A stretch of 64,000 bases of DNA from positions 124,001 to 188,000 of the forward strand of contig BPKG01000005.1 of assembly GCA_026005015.1 (NCBI GenBank). The letters run 5' to 3'. Below, piece after piece: positions 55,498-64,000 of the stretch. The translations under genes and the position numbers were made by a program. Numbering within the stretch: position 1 is the first letter of the stretch; the number at the start of each line of letters is the position of its first letter. The notes under the pieces are model-generated. The model was given only the letters and a program-made list of their open reading frames with translations, did no database searches and had not been told where the DNA came from. Source of the stretch: Burkholderiales bacterium. Its GTDB lineage: Bacteria; Pseudomonadota; Gammaproteobacteria; Burkholderiales; UBA6910.

Positions 55498-55746
55498 ATG
55501 GCAAAGGAAGAATTGTTGGAAGTGGAGGGCGTGGTGAGCGAAGTGCTGCCCAACACCCAGTTCCGGGTCACCCTGGACAACGGGGTCGACGTGGTGGCCT
55601 ACGCCTCGGGCAAGATGCGCAAGTTCCGCATCCGCATCACCCGGGGCGATCGGGTCACGGTGGAGATGTCGCCCTACGACCTGACCAAGGCCCGCATCAA
55701 CTTCCGTCACCGGGAGGGAGGCGCCCCCGCCCGGACGCCGGTTTAA
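55498..55746 (+). CDS. infA: Translation initiation factor IF-1
   Basis: 82 aa OB-fold: [29 protein letters not shown], then [39 protein letters not shown] with the conserved basic groove. IF-1 blocks the A site and helps IF-2 at the 30S subunit. GAAGGAGA precedes the ATG. The gene stands apart from ribosomal protein genes, as a second infA copy does in many betaproteobacteria; that makes it possibly a paralogue used in the cold or in stress. Confidence 0.95.
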   Translation: MAKEELLEVEGVVSEVLPNTQFRVTLDNGVDVVAYASGKMRKFRIRITRGDRVTVEMSPYDLTKARINFRHREGGAPARTPV

Positions 55747-55869
55747 CAGGCTCCAAGCCGCTCGTCGTTTTCTCGCCGCCGGAGGTCCGGCGGCGTATCC
55801 TTACCTGCCCCCATCTCGGTACACTTATCGGCGCTGCGCCCGCCGGCGTCGGCGGGGCAGGGAGCGTCC

Positions 55870-56406
55870 ATGAGCAAGCTTTCCCACGTGGGCCACGCCG
55901 ACCAGATCCTGATCGAGATGGCGGCGCTCACGGTCATCTTCGGGCTGGCCATCGCGAGCTTCGGCATCGGGATGGCAAGGCCCGTTTCCCCTCCCGTGAA
56001 GCCCCCGGCCTCTTCCTCGCCGCCGGCGCCGAGGGTGGCGTCCCATCCGGCCGGCCATGCGTGCGAGGAGCGCGCCGGCGACGTGGGGCAACTGATGGGC
56101 TGCCTCCAGGCCGCCCTGGGGCAAGAGCAGGCCGCCCTCCAGAACGCCTACGCCCACTTGAGCCGTCTCGCTCCGGACGCGGGACAGGCGCTGGAACGTT
56201 CCCAGAAGACCTGGTCCGATTACGTGCGCGCCGACTGCGAGTTGCAGGCGGCGCCCTTCGCTGGAACGGAAGTGCAGCGGGCCATGCACCTCAACTGCGA
56301 ATACGTGCGGACGGCGGCCCGGGTCCGGGCGCTGGAGGCGCTGGCCGCGGAGCTGGCCCAGCCCGCCGCCGGGAGCGGCGCACCCGGGAAGGACGCGCGC
56401 CGTTAG
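55870..56406 (+). CDS. LprI/DUF1311-like protein
   Basis: 178 aa. One membrane helix about 18-36 (MAALTVIFGLAIASFGIGM), Pro-rich linker, then a DUF1311 pattern CEERAGDVGQLMGCLQAALGQEQAALQNAY, TWSDYVRADCELQ, MHLNCEYVRTAARVRALEAL with four Cys that would make two disulfides. The family includes lysozyme inhibitors on the periplasmic side. Start at 55870. Confidence 0.75.
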   Translation: MSKLSHVGHADQILIEMAALTVIFGLAIASFGIGMARPVSPPVKPPASSSPPAPRVASHPAGHACEERAGDVGQLMGCLQAALGQEQAALQNAYAHLSRLAPDAGQALERSQKTWSDYVRADCELQAAPFAGTEVQRAMHLNCEYVRTAARVRALEALAAELAQPAAGSGAPGKDARR

Positions 56407-56523
56407 GACATTCTCAGGCGGCGACCACCGACACGCCGCTTCGCGCGAAGGCCGCTTGTTTCGGCGTCAGCTAGAAAGCCTGGTCGCCGCCTGCGCGGGG
56501 GTTCGGCGCGGTCTGTTTGGCGT

Positions 56524-57499
56524 TCAGGGAAGCGGCCACTCTTGCCCCCGCTCGTCGATCAACACCGCCTCCTGGCGCTCCGGCTGCCCGCGCCTGGCGC
56601 GGATTTCGATCCCCTTGGGCTCCCGGGGCGGCTGGGGCTTGCGCCCTCGCCTGGGCCTCCTCTTCCCGGCGCAGGCGCTCGATGGCGGCGAGATAGTCCC
56701 GTTTCGCCTCCGGCGTGAGGTGGCCCAGGGCTTCGTTGAGCCGCATTTCCGAGAGCAGGGATTCGATCCGGGGCGACACCGGCGCGGAGCGCACCGGCGC
56801 GCCGAAGCTGCCGGCAGGCCGCCGCGCCGCCTGGGCGAAGCGCTCCGGCCCCGCCACCAGCCGGGCGATGCCCAGGTGCCCGTGGCGCATGGCCCACGCG
56901 AGGGCATCCTCGCCCCGCTCGTTGACCGCTTGAGTGTCGGCGCCGCGCTCGACCAGCAGGCGGGCGAGCCCCTCGCGCCCTTCCCGGGCGGCCATCATCA
57001 GCACGGTGGAGCCGTTGGGCGCCCGGGCGTTCACGTCCGCGCCCCGCTCGATGAGTAGCCTGGCCACTGCCTCGTGGCCGGCGAACACCGCGTAGTGGAG
57101 GGCCGACCATTCGTGCCCCTCCCGGTTGACCCGGGCGCCCCGGTCCAGCAACCACCGCACCGCCTCCAGCCGGCCTTTCCAGGCGGCGTGCATCAGGGCC
57201 TGCTCGCCGAACCGGTTGGTCTTATGAAGGTCGGCGCCCCGGGACAGGAACAGGGCCATCATGGGGATGTTGCCCTCCCAGGCGGCGATCATGAGCCCGG
57301 TGCCGATGCGGTCGGCCATGAAGTCCGGTGGGAGCCCCGCGTCCAGCCAGGCGGAGGCCGCGCGCAGATCGCCCATTTCGATGGTCACGCCGAAGCGCGC
57401 CGGATCGGGCAGCTCCACCGCCCTAGAGGGGCCGCCGGCCAACAGGGCGGCCACCGCTGCGGCGGCGAGCCAGTTGACTGCGCGCTCAGGCAAAATCAT
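56524..57499 (-). CDS. Ankyrin-repeat periplasmic protein, frameshift near 3' end
   Basis: About 325 aa. Signal peptide about 1-27, then five or six ankyrin repeats (GTGLMIAAWEGNIPMMALFLSRGADLHKTNR, ALMHAAWKGRLEAVRWLLDRGARV, ALHYAVFAGHEAVARLLIERGADVNARAPNG and so on). The unbroken reading frame ends at 56471. From about 56640, however, another frame gives the plausible ending EPKGIEIRARRGQPERQEAVLIDERGQEW, with a stop at 56524, so one base appears lost or gained. I place the natural end at 56524. Probably a protein-protein interaction module on the periplasmic side; its partner is unknown. Confidence 0.75.
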
Positions 57500-57631
57500 C
57501 CGGGGCTTGCCATCCGGTGGGAAAGGTCTCCATAGTCGGGAAATGATGCCCGATTGTCAAAATGCGGTGGTAGGGCTCGCCCCGCGAATTCCACGGCGCC
57601 CCGGTGTGCCGGATCGGCTGGGGAGGGGCTG

Positions 57632-58192
57632 ATGGATCGTCCCTGGGCGACGTTCGGCTGGGCGCTGGGGGCATCGGCCGCGCTCCATGCTCTGGTGCTG
57701 GCGAGCCTCGACCCGGCCCAGGTGGGCGCCGGGGGAAGGTCCATGGCGCACGCTCCGGTCCTGACGGCCTGGCTCGAGCCCTTTCCCGAGACCGGCCCCC
57801 GGTCCCAAGAGCGCCCGGACCCGCTGAGGCCGCCGGGAGCGAAGCCGCCCCGGAAGACCGCTCCCCAACCGCAGCACCCCCAGCCTTCCAGGGGAGAAGG
57901 GCAGATGCAGGTCGAACCCCTTCCGGCGGCGCAACTGGCCGAGACCCTGGAGCGGCTGTCGGAGGTGCTGCTCTACCCGCCGGAAGCCCTGCGGCTGGGG
58001 CTAGAAGGGGAGGTGGTGCTCCTCCTGGAGCTGGGGGAAGGCGGGCGCATCGTGGAGGCGTCGGTCGCCAGCAGCTCGGGGCACGCCCTGCTGGATCAGG
58101 CGGCGCTCAAGGCCGTCGCCCGGCTTGGCGCCTTGAGCCCCGCATCGGCGGGCAAGGCCATCCTCCTGCCGGTGCGGTTTAGAATTTTGTGA
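57632..58192 (+). CDS. TonB-family protein (short)
   Basis: 186 aa. N-terminal anchor WATFGWALGASAALHALVLASL, a short Pro-rich stretch (about 50-105), and a C-terminal TonB fold with LLYPPEALRLGLEGEVVLLLELGEGGRIVEASVASSSGHALLDQAALKAVARLG. Shorter spacer than the other two TonB proteins in this window. GGGGAGGGG ahead of the ATG supports 57632. Right after its stop lies gene debris. Confidence 0.82.
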   Translation: MDRPWATFGWALGASAALHALVLASLDPAQVGAGGRSMAHAPVLTAWLEPFPETGPRSQERPDPLRPPGAKPPRKTAPQPQHPQPSRGEGQMQVEPLPAAQLAETLERLSEVLLYPPEALRLGLEGEVVLLLELGEGGRIVEASVASSSGHALLDQAALKAVARLGALSPASAGKAILLPVRFRIL

Positions 58193-58487
58193 TTGGAGCG
58201 GAACGTGCCGCTCTTCGGCAACGCCCGGTTCGATCCGACGAAGGAAAGACAGGCGACCCCGAGGCTGGAGCAGATCGAGGCCATGGATGCCCTGGTGCGG
58301 GCGGGCATTCGTCCGGTCCACCTGGCCATCGCCTTCGTGCGCAACCGCGTCCACCATCCTCGGGGCCACGAGGATCGACCAGCTCAAGGAAGAGCTGGCC
58401 GCCGCCGAAGCGAGATTGGATGAGAATCTGCTGGCGCAGATCGACTTCATCCACCGTCGCTACACCAGCCCGGCGGCGGGGCTCTGA
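58193..58487 (+). pseudogene. Aldo/keto reductase 3' fragment with frameshift
   Basis: The readable pieces ERQATPRLEQIEAMDALVRAGIRPVHLAIAFVRNR, then TILGATRIDQLKEELAAAEARLDENLLAQIDFIHRRYTSP in a second frame match the C-terminal third of an aldo/keto reductase (LALAFV, ILGATxxEQLKE, IDxIHRRYTxPA). The frame breaks near 58360. The N-terminal barrel with the catalytic Asp, Tyr, Lys and His is absent, so it is dead. It directly follows the tonB gene, which suggests a deletion joined them. Confidence 0.8.
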
Positions 58488-58513
58488 GCCGGAATCCCCT
58501 TCGCGCCCACCAC

Positions 58514-58843
58514 TTGGACGAGCTGAGCCTGCGGCAGTACGGCCGCAGCGAGATCGTGATCGAGCAACTGCTGGCGGAAGCGCCCGACGACGGCGAGCTC
58601 TGGTTCGCCAAGGGCGAGGTCTACCGGTTGCGGTGGGACGAGGGGGACGCCCAGCGAGCCCTCGCCGCCTACGAGCGCGCGGTGAACGCGGGCGGAGCGC
58701 CGCCCGAGGTGCACCGCTCCCTGGGTCTCGTCGCCCTCAAGACCGGCGACCGGGCGCAGGCGAAACAGGCGTTCGAGACCTACTTGCGCGTGAAGCGCGA
58801 TGCCCCGGACCGGGAAGCGATCCACACGCTCCTTGCCCAGTGA
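58514..58843 (+). CDS. TPR-repeat protein fragment
   Basis: 109 aa with two to three TPR helices: RQYGRSEIVIEQLLAEAPDDGELWFAKGEVYRLR, AQRALAAYERAVNAGGAPPEVHRSLGLVALKTGDRAQAKQAFETYLRV. This resembles the C-terminal end of an M48-type envelope protease or a TPR lipoprotein. The start is a TTG without a ribosome-binding site, and the preceding 26 bases are in the same frame as the end of a dead reductase, so I think it is the tail of a truncated gene rather than a whole one. Confidence 0.55.
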   Translation: MDELSLRQYGRSEIVIEQLLAEAPDDGELWFAKGEVYRLRWDEGDAQRALAAYERAVNAGGAPPEVHRSLGLVALKTGDRAQAKQAFETYLRVKRDAPDREAIHTLLAQ

Positions 58844-58850
58844 GGCGGCT

Positions 58851-59180
58851 ATGAAGACCCACAGCATCCTGCTGGTCGCGGCACTGGCCGTGGCCGGCTG
58901 CGCCGCTGCTCCCTATACGCTGGTGCCGGTCGAGCGCCAGGTGGTGGGCGGCGGAATTTCCACCGAGCCCGGTTCGGCCTGGAACCGCGTCAACCATGTC
59001 CTCTACGAGGGCAAGCTCGACGTCTGGACCCTCGATGGGATGACGCTCAATTCCCTCATGTGCTTGGCGTATGGGCTGCTTGAGCGCCGCCCGGCGTTCG
59101 ATGCGTACGACGCCCTCTGCACTGCCCGGCCGGCATTCGCGCGCGCGTCGGCGATCGACGGGGAAGCCGCGACGCCTTGA
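58851..59180 (+). CDS. Small lipoprotein, possibly truncated or frameshifted
   Basis: 109 aa. Signal peptide with lipobox VAGC (Cys17). The mature start AAAPYTLVPVERQVVGGGISTEPGSAWNRV is a pattern I recall in small proteobacterial lipoproteins whose tail usually ends sooner after the WTLDGxxL segment. The last 40 residues look unrelated, so the frame may have shifted near 59060. Starts at 58851, two codons after the TPR stop. Function unknown. Confidence 0.6.
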   Translation: MKTHSILLVAALAVAGCAAAPYTLVPVERQVVGGGISTEPGSAWNRVNHVLYEGKLDVWTLDGMTLNSLMCLAYGLLERRPAFDAYDALCTARPAFARASAIDGEAATP

Positions 59181-59193
59181 GGGCCCGCTCGGC

Positions 59194-61170
59194 TCACGGG
59201 GCCCGGGCGGGGACGGGACGGGATTGCGCGCCGGTGGGCTCGGCGCGCGAGGCGTGGCGCCACCACAGGGGCACCAGCGTCACGCCCAGGACCAGCGCCG
59301 CCGCCGCCACCGGCCATGGCACGGCGGGATGGGGCAGGAGCAGCCGTCCGGCGCCGTAGAGGCAGAGGAACAGGGAGCTTGCGGCGAGGAGCGCGGTCAG
59401 CCCGTCCCGCGCCAAAGCCCGCAGGGGGCGCGACGGGTCGTCCCCCACCTTGGCGGCGGTGGCGCGCCACCATCCGTGGGGCCGGACGCGGCGGTAGAAG
59501 GATTCGAGCATTTCGGGATCGGTAGGCGGTCCGAGGAACGCCGCCGCCACTGCCGCCGCCGTGGACGCGGCCGCCATGACGCCCAGGTTGAGGGCCTCGA
59601 TCGCCAGCTCGTTGCCCGCGAACCAGCCCTCGGCGCGGGCCTGCCCCCCCAGGTGGAGCAGCAGAGGCGCCACCAGGAGGGAGACCGCCATGGCGGCGAG
59701 CTCCGACCAGAGATTGATCCGCTCCCACAGCCAGCGCAGCACCAAGACCGACCCGACCCCCGCGCCGAACAGGAGCGCGATTTGCCAGGCCTGCTGGATC
59801 GAGCTCAAGTTCACCATGACGACGAGGGCCAGGGCGATGACCAGCACGTTGGAGAGCCGGGCGACCAGAACCAGCTCTCGGTTCCCCGGCTCCCGCTTGA
59901 GCCAGGCGCGGCAGACGAGCCGCTGGTAGAGGTCGTTGCTCCAGTAGCTGGCGCCCCAGTTGAGATGGGTGTCCAGGGTGGAGGCGAGGGCGGCGAGCAT
60001 GCCGGTCAACATGAGGCCCAGGGCGCCGCTGGGCATCAGCTCGTGGATGCCCCGCACGAACATGAGCTCCCGCCGCGCCGCGAAGCCCGCTTCCGTCTTC
60101 GCACTCTCGTCGAAGGGGTACAGCACCAGGAGCCCCACGGCGATCACCAGCCACGGCAGGGAGCGCAGCAGGATCTGCAGCCAGGCGAAGACGATGCCGG
60201 CGAAGCGCGCCTCCCGCTCGTCGCGGCAGGCCATGGTCCGCTGGGCCAGGTAGCCCGTGCCGTCGCTGTTCACCTGGAACAGCCACTGCAGGCCGATGAC
60301 GGCGAGGAAAGGCAGGAGAAGGGCGGGCCAGTCCGGGCCGCCCGTCCCCTCACCGGCGAAGCCCGGGGCGAAGGAGAGGATCCGGGCCGCCCGCTCTTCC
60401 CCGTAGAGGTGGACCAGACTCGGCACTAGGGCGCGAAGCCCCCCGGCCGCTTGCGCGATGAACCAGGCGAAGAGGAGGGTGCCGGCCAGGGCGACGGCGA
60501 ATTGCACAATATCGGTCGCCACCACGCCGCGCAGGCCCCCGGTCGTGGCGTAGAGGGCGGTGAAGAGAAGGATCAGCGCGATGCTGATGATGTTGTTGGC
60601 CGCTGCCAGGTGCTGCGGGTAGGCGGGAGCACTGGAGGACAGTTTCGGTCCCAGGCCGGAGCGCAGGACGAAATCGGCGAGGGGATCGTAGAGCGCCGCG
60701 GGCAGCCACCGGTGCCAGGGCAGGAAGAGCTCGGTGATGCCGACGGCGGCGGCGAGCACCCAGGCGAGCACCACGCAGTTGAAGATCGTGCCGTAGTAGA
60801 TCGCCTTGAACGTCCGCAGCAGCAGCGTCCCCCGGCCGCTGTAGCGGATCTCGGCCAGCTCGGCGTCGGTGAGTACCCCCGCCCGCTGCCAGAGGGCGGC
60901 GAAGACGAAGGCCATGAGCAGGAAGGCCAGGGCGTAGATCCACAGCCGCCAGAGCAGAAAGACGCCCCCCGTGGCCACCAGGCCCGCCACCAGCAGGGGC
61001 GTGTCGGCGGCGAACTGGGTCGCCGCCATGCTGGTTCCCGCTTGCCAGCCCTTCAGGCCTCGCCCGGCGAGGAAATACTCGTGCAGGTCGCGGGAAGCTT
61101 TGCGCCGGGCCGCGAACCCCGCCGCGATGGAGTACCCCACGAATGCCAGAACGATGAACAGGTCGAGCAT
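59194..61170 (-). CDS. Sodium/solute symporter (SSS family)
   Basis: 658 aa with about 13-15 membrane helices. SSS landmarks: SRDLHEYFLAGRGLKGWQAGTSMAATQFAADTPLLVAG, GGLRGVVATDIVQF, NWGASYWSNDLYQRL. Typical substrates are proline, pantothenate, acetate or sugars; the sequence does not decide. The C-terminal 110 residues after the last conserved helix are unusual in length. No clear ribosome-binding site before ATG 61170. Alone on this strand, near-convergent to the lipoprotein gene (13 bases). Confidence 0.88.
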   Translation of the reverse strand: MLDLFIVLAFVGYSIAAGFAARRKASRDLHEYFLAGRGLKGWQAGTSMAATQFAADTPLLVAGLVATGGVFLLWRLWIYALAFLLMAFVFAALWQRAGVLTDAELAEIRYSGRGTLLLRTFKAIYYGTIFNCVVLAWVLAAAVGITELFLPWHRWLPAALYDPLADFVLRSGLGPKLSSSAPAYPQHLAAANNIISIALILLFTALYATTGGLRGVVATDIVQFAVALAGTLLFAWFIAQAAGGLRALVPSLVHLYGEERAARILSFAPGFAGEGTGGPDWPALLLPFLAVIGLQWLFQVNSDGTGYLAQRTMACRDEREARFAGIVFAWLQILLRSLPWLVIAVGLLVLYPFDESAKTEAGFAARRELMFVRGIHELMPSGALGLMLTGMLAALASTLDTHLNWGASYWSNDLYQRLVCRAWLKREPGNRELVLVARLSNVLVIALALVVMVNLSSIQQAWQIALLFGAGVGSVLVLRWLWERINLWSELAAMAVSLLVAPLLLHLGGQARAEGWFAGNELAIEALNLGVMAAASTAAAVAAAFLGPPTDPEMLESFYRRVRPHGWWRATAAKVGDDPSRPLRALARDGLTALLAASSLFLCLYGAGRLLLPHPAVPWPVAAAALVLGVTLVPLWWRHASRAEPTGAQSRPVPARAP

Positions 61171-61402
61171 GATGGCCCGGCGGACTGCCGGTCCGCCGCA
61201 AGGTTTCCCTCCGCTTGAAGCCCGGTCCGTGGGGATTATCCCACGCCGCGCCCGGGAGGCCGGGACGGCCGGGGCTTCCGGCGGGCGCCGCCTTGCCAGC
61301 GTGGGGCAGACAAGCCATCATGCGCTCCTGCCGGCAGCGCGGGCCCGGCGGGTCGCGCGCCGCTTCCTGGACGGTACCTCTTTATAACCCTGGCATGTCC
61401 CC

Positions 61403-61960
61403 ATGACCGCCCGCTACGCGACGTTGCTTCGCACCGGCGCTCGCATCCAGGGCCGCCACGCCGAGCTGCAAGCCCTGTTCGAGCAGGCCCGCGCCCTCTG
61501 CCGGGAGGGCTTTCCCTTCGACGAGACCCGCAGCCTCGACCCGGTGCGGGCCCGCCTGACCCTGGGCTTCGTGGAAGGACTGCGGGCCGAGCTGCAGGAG
61601 GCGCTGGGGCTGCCGGCGGGGGCGCTGAGCCTGGAGCGCTTCACCGTGCAGGGAGCGGGGCCCGTCAGCCTCCACGACGACGCGCGCAACTATCCCGACG
61701 TCTACTTCGCGATCGTGGTGGCCCACTCCGGGCGGCTGGGGATCGTGGACCGGAAAAGCCGGGCGGCGCGGCACGCGACCGGCGAGGTTCTGCTCCTCGA
61801 TCCGCGCAAGAAGCACGCCCTGGTGCCGGAAGGTCTGACCGCCGCCGAGTGGCCCTGCACCCGCACGGGGGGATTCGCCCGCGATCCGCAGGACCAGTTC
61901 CTGTTCCTGGATTTCGAGGTGCCGCGGCGCTTCCTGCGAGAGCGTTTCCGCGCCGGCTGA
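61403..61960 (+). CDS. Unknown protein, cupin/2OG-oxygenase-like core
   Basis: 185 aa. N-terminal helical half, then ERFTVQGAGPVSLHDDARNYPDVYFAIVVAHSGRLGIVDRKSR, GEVLLLDPRKKHALVPEGL, whose H-x-D followed by a distant His spacing resembles a cupin or 2OG-Fe(II)-type metal site. I cannot name the family. ATG 61403 follows no strong ribosome-binding site. Ten bases ahead of the MscS gene, so possibly co-transcribed. Confidence 0.6.
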   Translation: MTARYATLLRTGARIQGRHAELQALFEQARALCREGFPFDETRSLDPVRARLTLGFVEGLRAELQEALGLPAGALSLERFTVQGAGPVSLHDDARNYPDVYFAIVVAHSGRLGIVDRKSRAARHATGEVLLLDPRKKHALVPEGLTAAEWPCTRTGGFARDPQDQFLFLDFEVPRRFLRERFRAG

Positions 61961-61969
61961 CCCTGTAGA

Positions 61970-62848
61970 ATGACGTCTCCCGAGCGCCCCATGGACACGC
62001 TGCTGCGCCACGAAATCCTCGCCACCCTGGTCATCCTGGCCGGGGTCCTGTTGGCCAACTTCGCCATTTCCTGGATCCTGCGCGGCCGGGTGCACATGTC
62101 CCGGGAGGCCAAGCTGCGCACCTCGGTCTTCTGGCGCAACGCCTCGTTCCTGATCGCCGTGGTGGCCCTCGTTTTCGTGTGGGGCTCGGAACTTCGGGCC
62201 GCCGCCCTGTCCCTGGTGGCCTTGGGGGTGGCCGTGGTGCTCGCCACCAAGGAACTCCTCGTCTCGGTGCTCGGCTACGTCTATCGCACCACCTCGGGGG
62301 CGTTCCGCTTCGGCGACATCATCGAGATCCACGACGTGAAGGGAGAGGTGGTGGACCAGACCCTGCTCTCCACCACGGTGCTGGAAGTGGGCCAGCAGCA
62401 CCAGTTGACCGGGCGGCTGGTGCAGTTCCCCAACGCCTATTACCTCACCCATCCCCTCAAGAACCTGTCCCGGATCGGGCGCTACCAGATCGGGCTGCTC
62501 ACCGTTCCGGTGGCCGCTGACGAGGACGTGGAGGCGTTGAAGGGCGCCCTGGAGCAGGCGGCGCGGGAGGTGTGCAGCGCCTTCGTCGAGCCGGCGGAAG
62601 CCGCCATCCGGGAAATGGAAGGGGAGCGCTTCATCATGATGCCCTCGGCCGAGCCCCGGGTAGCGGTGGCCCTGCCCGACGTGGACAAGGTGCACCTCAT
62701 CCTGCGCTACCCCTATCCCGCGGACCGGCGCATGGCCACCGAGCAGCAGATCATCGCCCGCTACCTGGCGTCGCTTCCCGGGCGGCGCCGGTCCGCGGGC
62801 GCAGGCAGCGCGGCCAGCGAGACGGCCCGCCTCGCCCCGCCCGGTTAG
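61970..62848 (+). CDS. MscS-type mechanosensitive channel
   Basis: 292 aa. Three N-terminal membrane helices (about 12-34, 52-72, 75-97), then the pore-lining VALGVAVVLATKELLVSVLGYVYRTTSGAFRFGDIIEI and beta domain VVDQTLLSTTVLEV, FPNAYYLTHPLKN typical of small MscS channels that open under osmotic downshock. ATG 61970; Met eight residues later is an alternative. Overlaps the convergent glycosyltransferase end by four bases. Confidence 0.9.
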   Translation: MTSPERPMDTLLRHEILATLVILAGVLLANFAISWILRGRVHMSREAKLRTSVFWRNASFLIAVVALVFVWGSELRAAALSLVALGVAVVLATKELLVSVLGYVYRTTSGAFRFGDIIEIHDVKGEVVDQTLLSTTVLEVGQQHQLTGRLVQFPNAYYLTHPLKNLSRIGRYQIGLLTVPVAADEDVEALKGALEQAAREVCSAFVEPAEAAIREMEGERFIMMPSAEPRVAVALPDVDKVHLILRYPYPADRRMATEQQIIARYLASLPGRRRSAGAGSAASETARLAPPG

Positions 62849-64000
62849 GCCCGGGCCCGCTCCCGCACCGGGACCGCGGGCTCGATGCGCGCCACCGGGG
62901 CGCCTTCCGGCGCCGGCTGGGCGCCCTGGCGGGCGGTGCGGCCGGCCCGGGCGGAGATGGCTGCCGTGAGCAGCGCTGCCCCATAGGGCACGGCCTGGGC
63001 GGCCAGGATCGCCGCCCAGAGGGAAGCCTCCCGCTCGGTGCCCAGGCCCCACAGGGTCAATCCCGCCCCCAGGCTCAAGGCGACGAGCATGAGCAACTCC
63101 TCCCGCACCACGCCCAGCATGGCGGCGAAGCGCCCGTGGCGGTGGAAGCTCTTCGCCGTGCGCACGAACACCCCCCGCTTCCGGGCCAGACCCTGGAACA
63201 CGCCCCGGGCGATGGCGTGGGACAGGGCCATGCTGGCCAGCGACGCGCCCAAGATGTCGCGCCAGCCGCAGTCCACCCGCGCCGCGTACAGCACCGGGCC
63301 GAACAGGGCCTTGGCGGCGAAGAAGGCGAGCACCGGGACGAGGAAGAGGTCCAGGGGCAGGGTGAAGTGCTTGGGCGCCGCCAGCATGCCGATGGTCCAG
63401 AGAAGAGCGCTCAGGGCGAAGGCGAAGTGCAGGGCGTCGGCGAACCAGGAAAACCACCCGGTCAGGAAGTGGTAGCGCTGGCCGGCGCTCAAGGGGCTTT
63501 TGCCGGTCAAGGCGGACCAATGCCCCTTGAGGATCTGCATGGCGCCGAAGGCCCAGCGCAGCCGCTGGGACTTGAATGCTTTAAAGTCGGCCGGCGTGAG
63601 GCCCCGGCCCAGCACCCGGTCCACGTAGCGGGTCTCGTAGCCCGCGCCCATGAGGCGCAGCCCCAGCTCCGCATCCTCGCAGATGCACCACTCGGCCCAG
63701 CCGCCTACCCGCTCTAGGGCGCGGCGGCGGATCAGCGTCATGGTGCCGTGCTGGATGATGGCATTGCGCTCGTTGCGGTGGTGCATGCCCACGCGGAAGA
63801 AGCCTTCGAACTCCCAGTTGCACATGCGCTGGAAGAAGTTGGCCTCGAAGTCCCGGTGAGCCTGGGGCGCCTGCACCACGGCCACCTGGGGCTCCAGGAA
63901 GTGGCCCATCAGCGCCGAGAGCCAGGTGCGGGCTACCGCGTAGTCGGCGTCCACTACCCCCACCACCTCGGCGCGCGGGTCCGTCTGCTGCAGGGCGAAG
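62845..64000 (-). CDS. Glycosyltransferase family 2, 5' end cut by window edge
   Basis: The visible 385 residues are open through the right edge. GT-A landmarks: VVGVVDADY (DxD metal site), CICEDAELGLRLMGAGY (second Asp of the catalytic set), RYVDRV and the Q-x-x-R-W motif SQRLRWAFGAMQIL, then three to five membrane helices at the C-terminus. This layout is that of cellulose-synthase-like processive transferases that export polysaccharide. The N-terminus and neighbours are outside the window. Confidence 0.9.
   Translation of the reverse strand, partial: FALQQTDPRAEVVGVVDADYAVARTWLSALMGHFLEPQVAVVQAPQAHRDFEANFFQRMCNWEFEGFFRVGMHHRNERNAIIQHGTMTLIRRRALERVGGWAEWCICEDAELGLRLMGAGYETRYVDRVLGRGLTPADFKAFKSQRLRWAFGAMQILKGHWSALTGKSPLSAGQRYHFLTGWFSWFADALHFAFALSALLWTIGMLAAPKHFTLPLDLFLVPVLAFFAAKALFGPVLYAARVDCGWRDILGASLASMALSHAIARGVFQGLARKRGVFVRTAKSFHRHGRFAAMLGVVREELLMLVALSLGAGLTLWGLGTEREASLWAAILAAQAVPYGAALLTAAISARAGRTARQGAQPAPEGAPVARIEPAVPVRERARA

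Noticed and set aside
59003-60286. 427-residue minus-strand frame
   Set aside because: Shadow of the sodium/solute symporter in another frame; Arg/Pro/Gly-rich.

Overview
The window is a 64-kb, GC-rich, gene-dense piece of a Gram-negative chromosome, most likely a betaproteobacterium. Pointers to that are TonB-type proteins, lipoproteins, two TRAP transporters, CaiB-type CoA-transferases, SirB2, DUF6279, DUF3014 and DUF2917/MocR families, a stand-alone IF-1 gene, and a PEP-CTERM secreted protein. I saw no rRNA, tRNA or CRISPR array. Both ends cut genes: proline iminopeptidase on the left and a family 2 glycosyltransferase on the right.

1-20 kb. After pip and a tonB-type gene comes a 24-residue pqqA, too short for ordinary gene calling, with a PQQ-catabolism-type beta-propeller and a cytochrome b561 downstream. 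No pqqBCDE follows. A catabolic block comes next: TRAP transporter dctQMP, a LysR regulator co-directional with an AhpD/carboxymuconolactone-decarboxylase-like gene, and a divergent VanB-like reductase, VanA-like Rieske oxygenase and CaiB CoA-transferase. ATC-N9-GAT palindromes (LysR-type boxes) sit before dctQ and before dctP, suggesting one regulon. Then come hemerythrin, a second CaiB protein, SirB2, an overlapping trio (TonB, DUF6279 lipoprotein, membrane protein with a TIR-like domain), a sorbosone-type dehydrogenase and a DUF2917/MocR pair.

20-36 kb. This holds a GGDEF cyclase, an HNH endonuclease, and leuA with a one-base frameshift. Upstream of leuA lie a leucine-rich 36-codon leader peptide and a terminator-like hairpin, which together look like an undescribed attenuator. 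A PQQ-type aldose dehydrogenase, a surface-antigen-like protein and an MFS/BT1-like carrier follow. A cold-shock cluster (csp, RRM protein, rhlE) encloses a 143-bp tandem repeat that starts inside the last codons of the RRM gene. Then come two STAS-like proteins and a PEP-CTERM GDSL esterase.

36-53 kb. A six-gene minus-strand operon (dctQ, dctM, gntR, two-subunit aconitase X, dctP) probably takes up and dehydrates a small hydroxy or amino acid. Next is a decay zone with a broken UvrD-type helicase and a degenerate ISL3 element whose inverted repeats are still recognisable. Directly beside it is a tightly overlapping three-gene cassette headed by a GHKL (Bergerat-fold) ATPase with two partners I cannot assign. 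This is the best candidate for an undescribed system. DUF3014 and the TldD/TldE protease pair follow.

53-64 kb. SDR, YdjM-like hydrolase, TetR, a leader with a terminator-like hairpin ahead of a 51-aa protein and infA, LprI-like, a frameshifted ankyrin protein, TonB, a stretch of 3' gene fragments (aldo/keto reductase, TPR), a lipoprotein, a sodium/solute symporter, an unknown protein, MscS and the truncated glycosyltransferase. Several single-base frameshifts (leuA, ankyrin, helicase) may be decay or assembly error; raw reads would decide.
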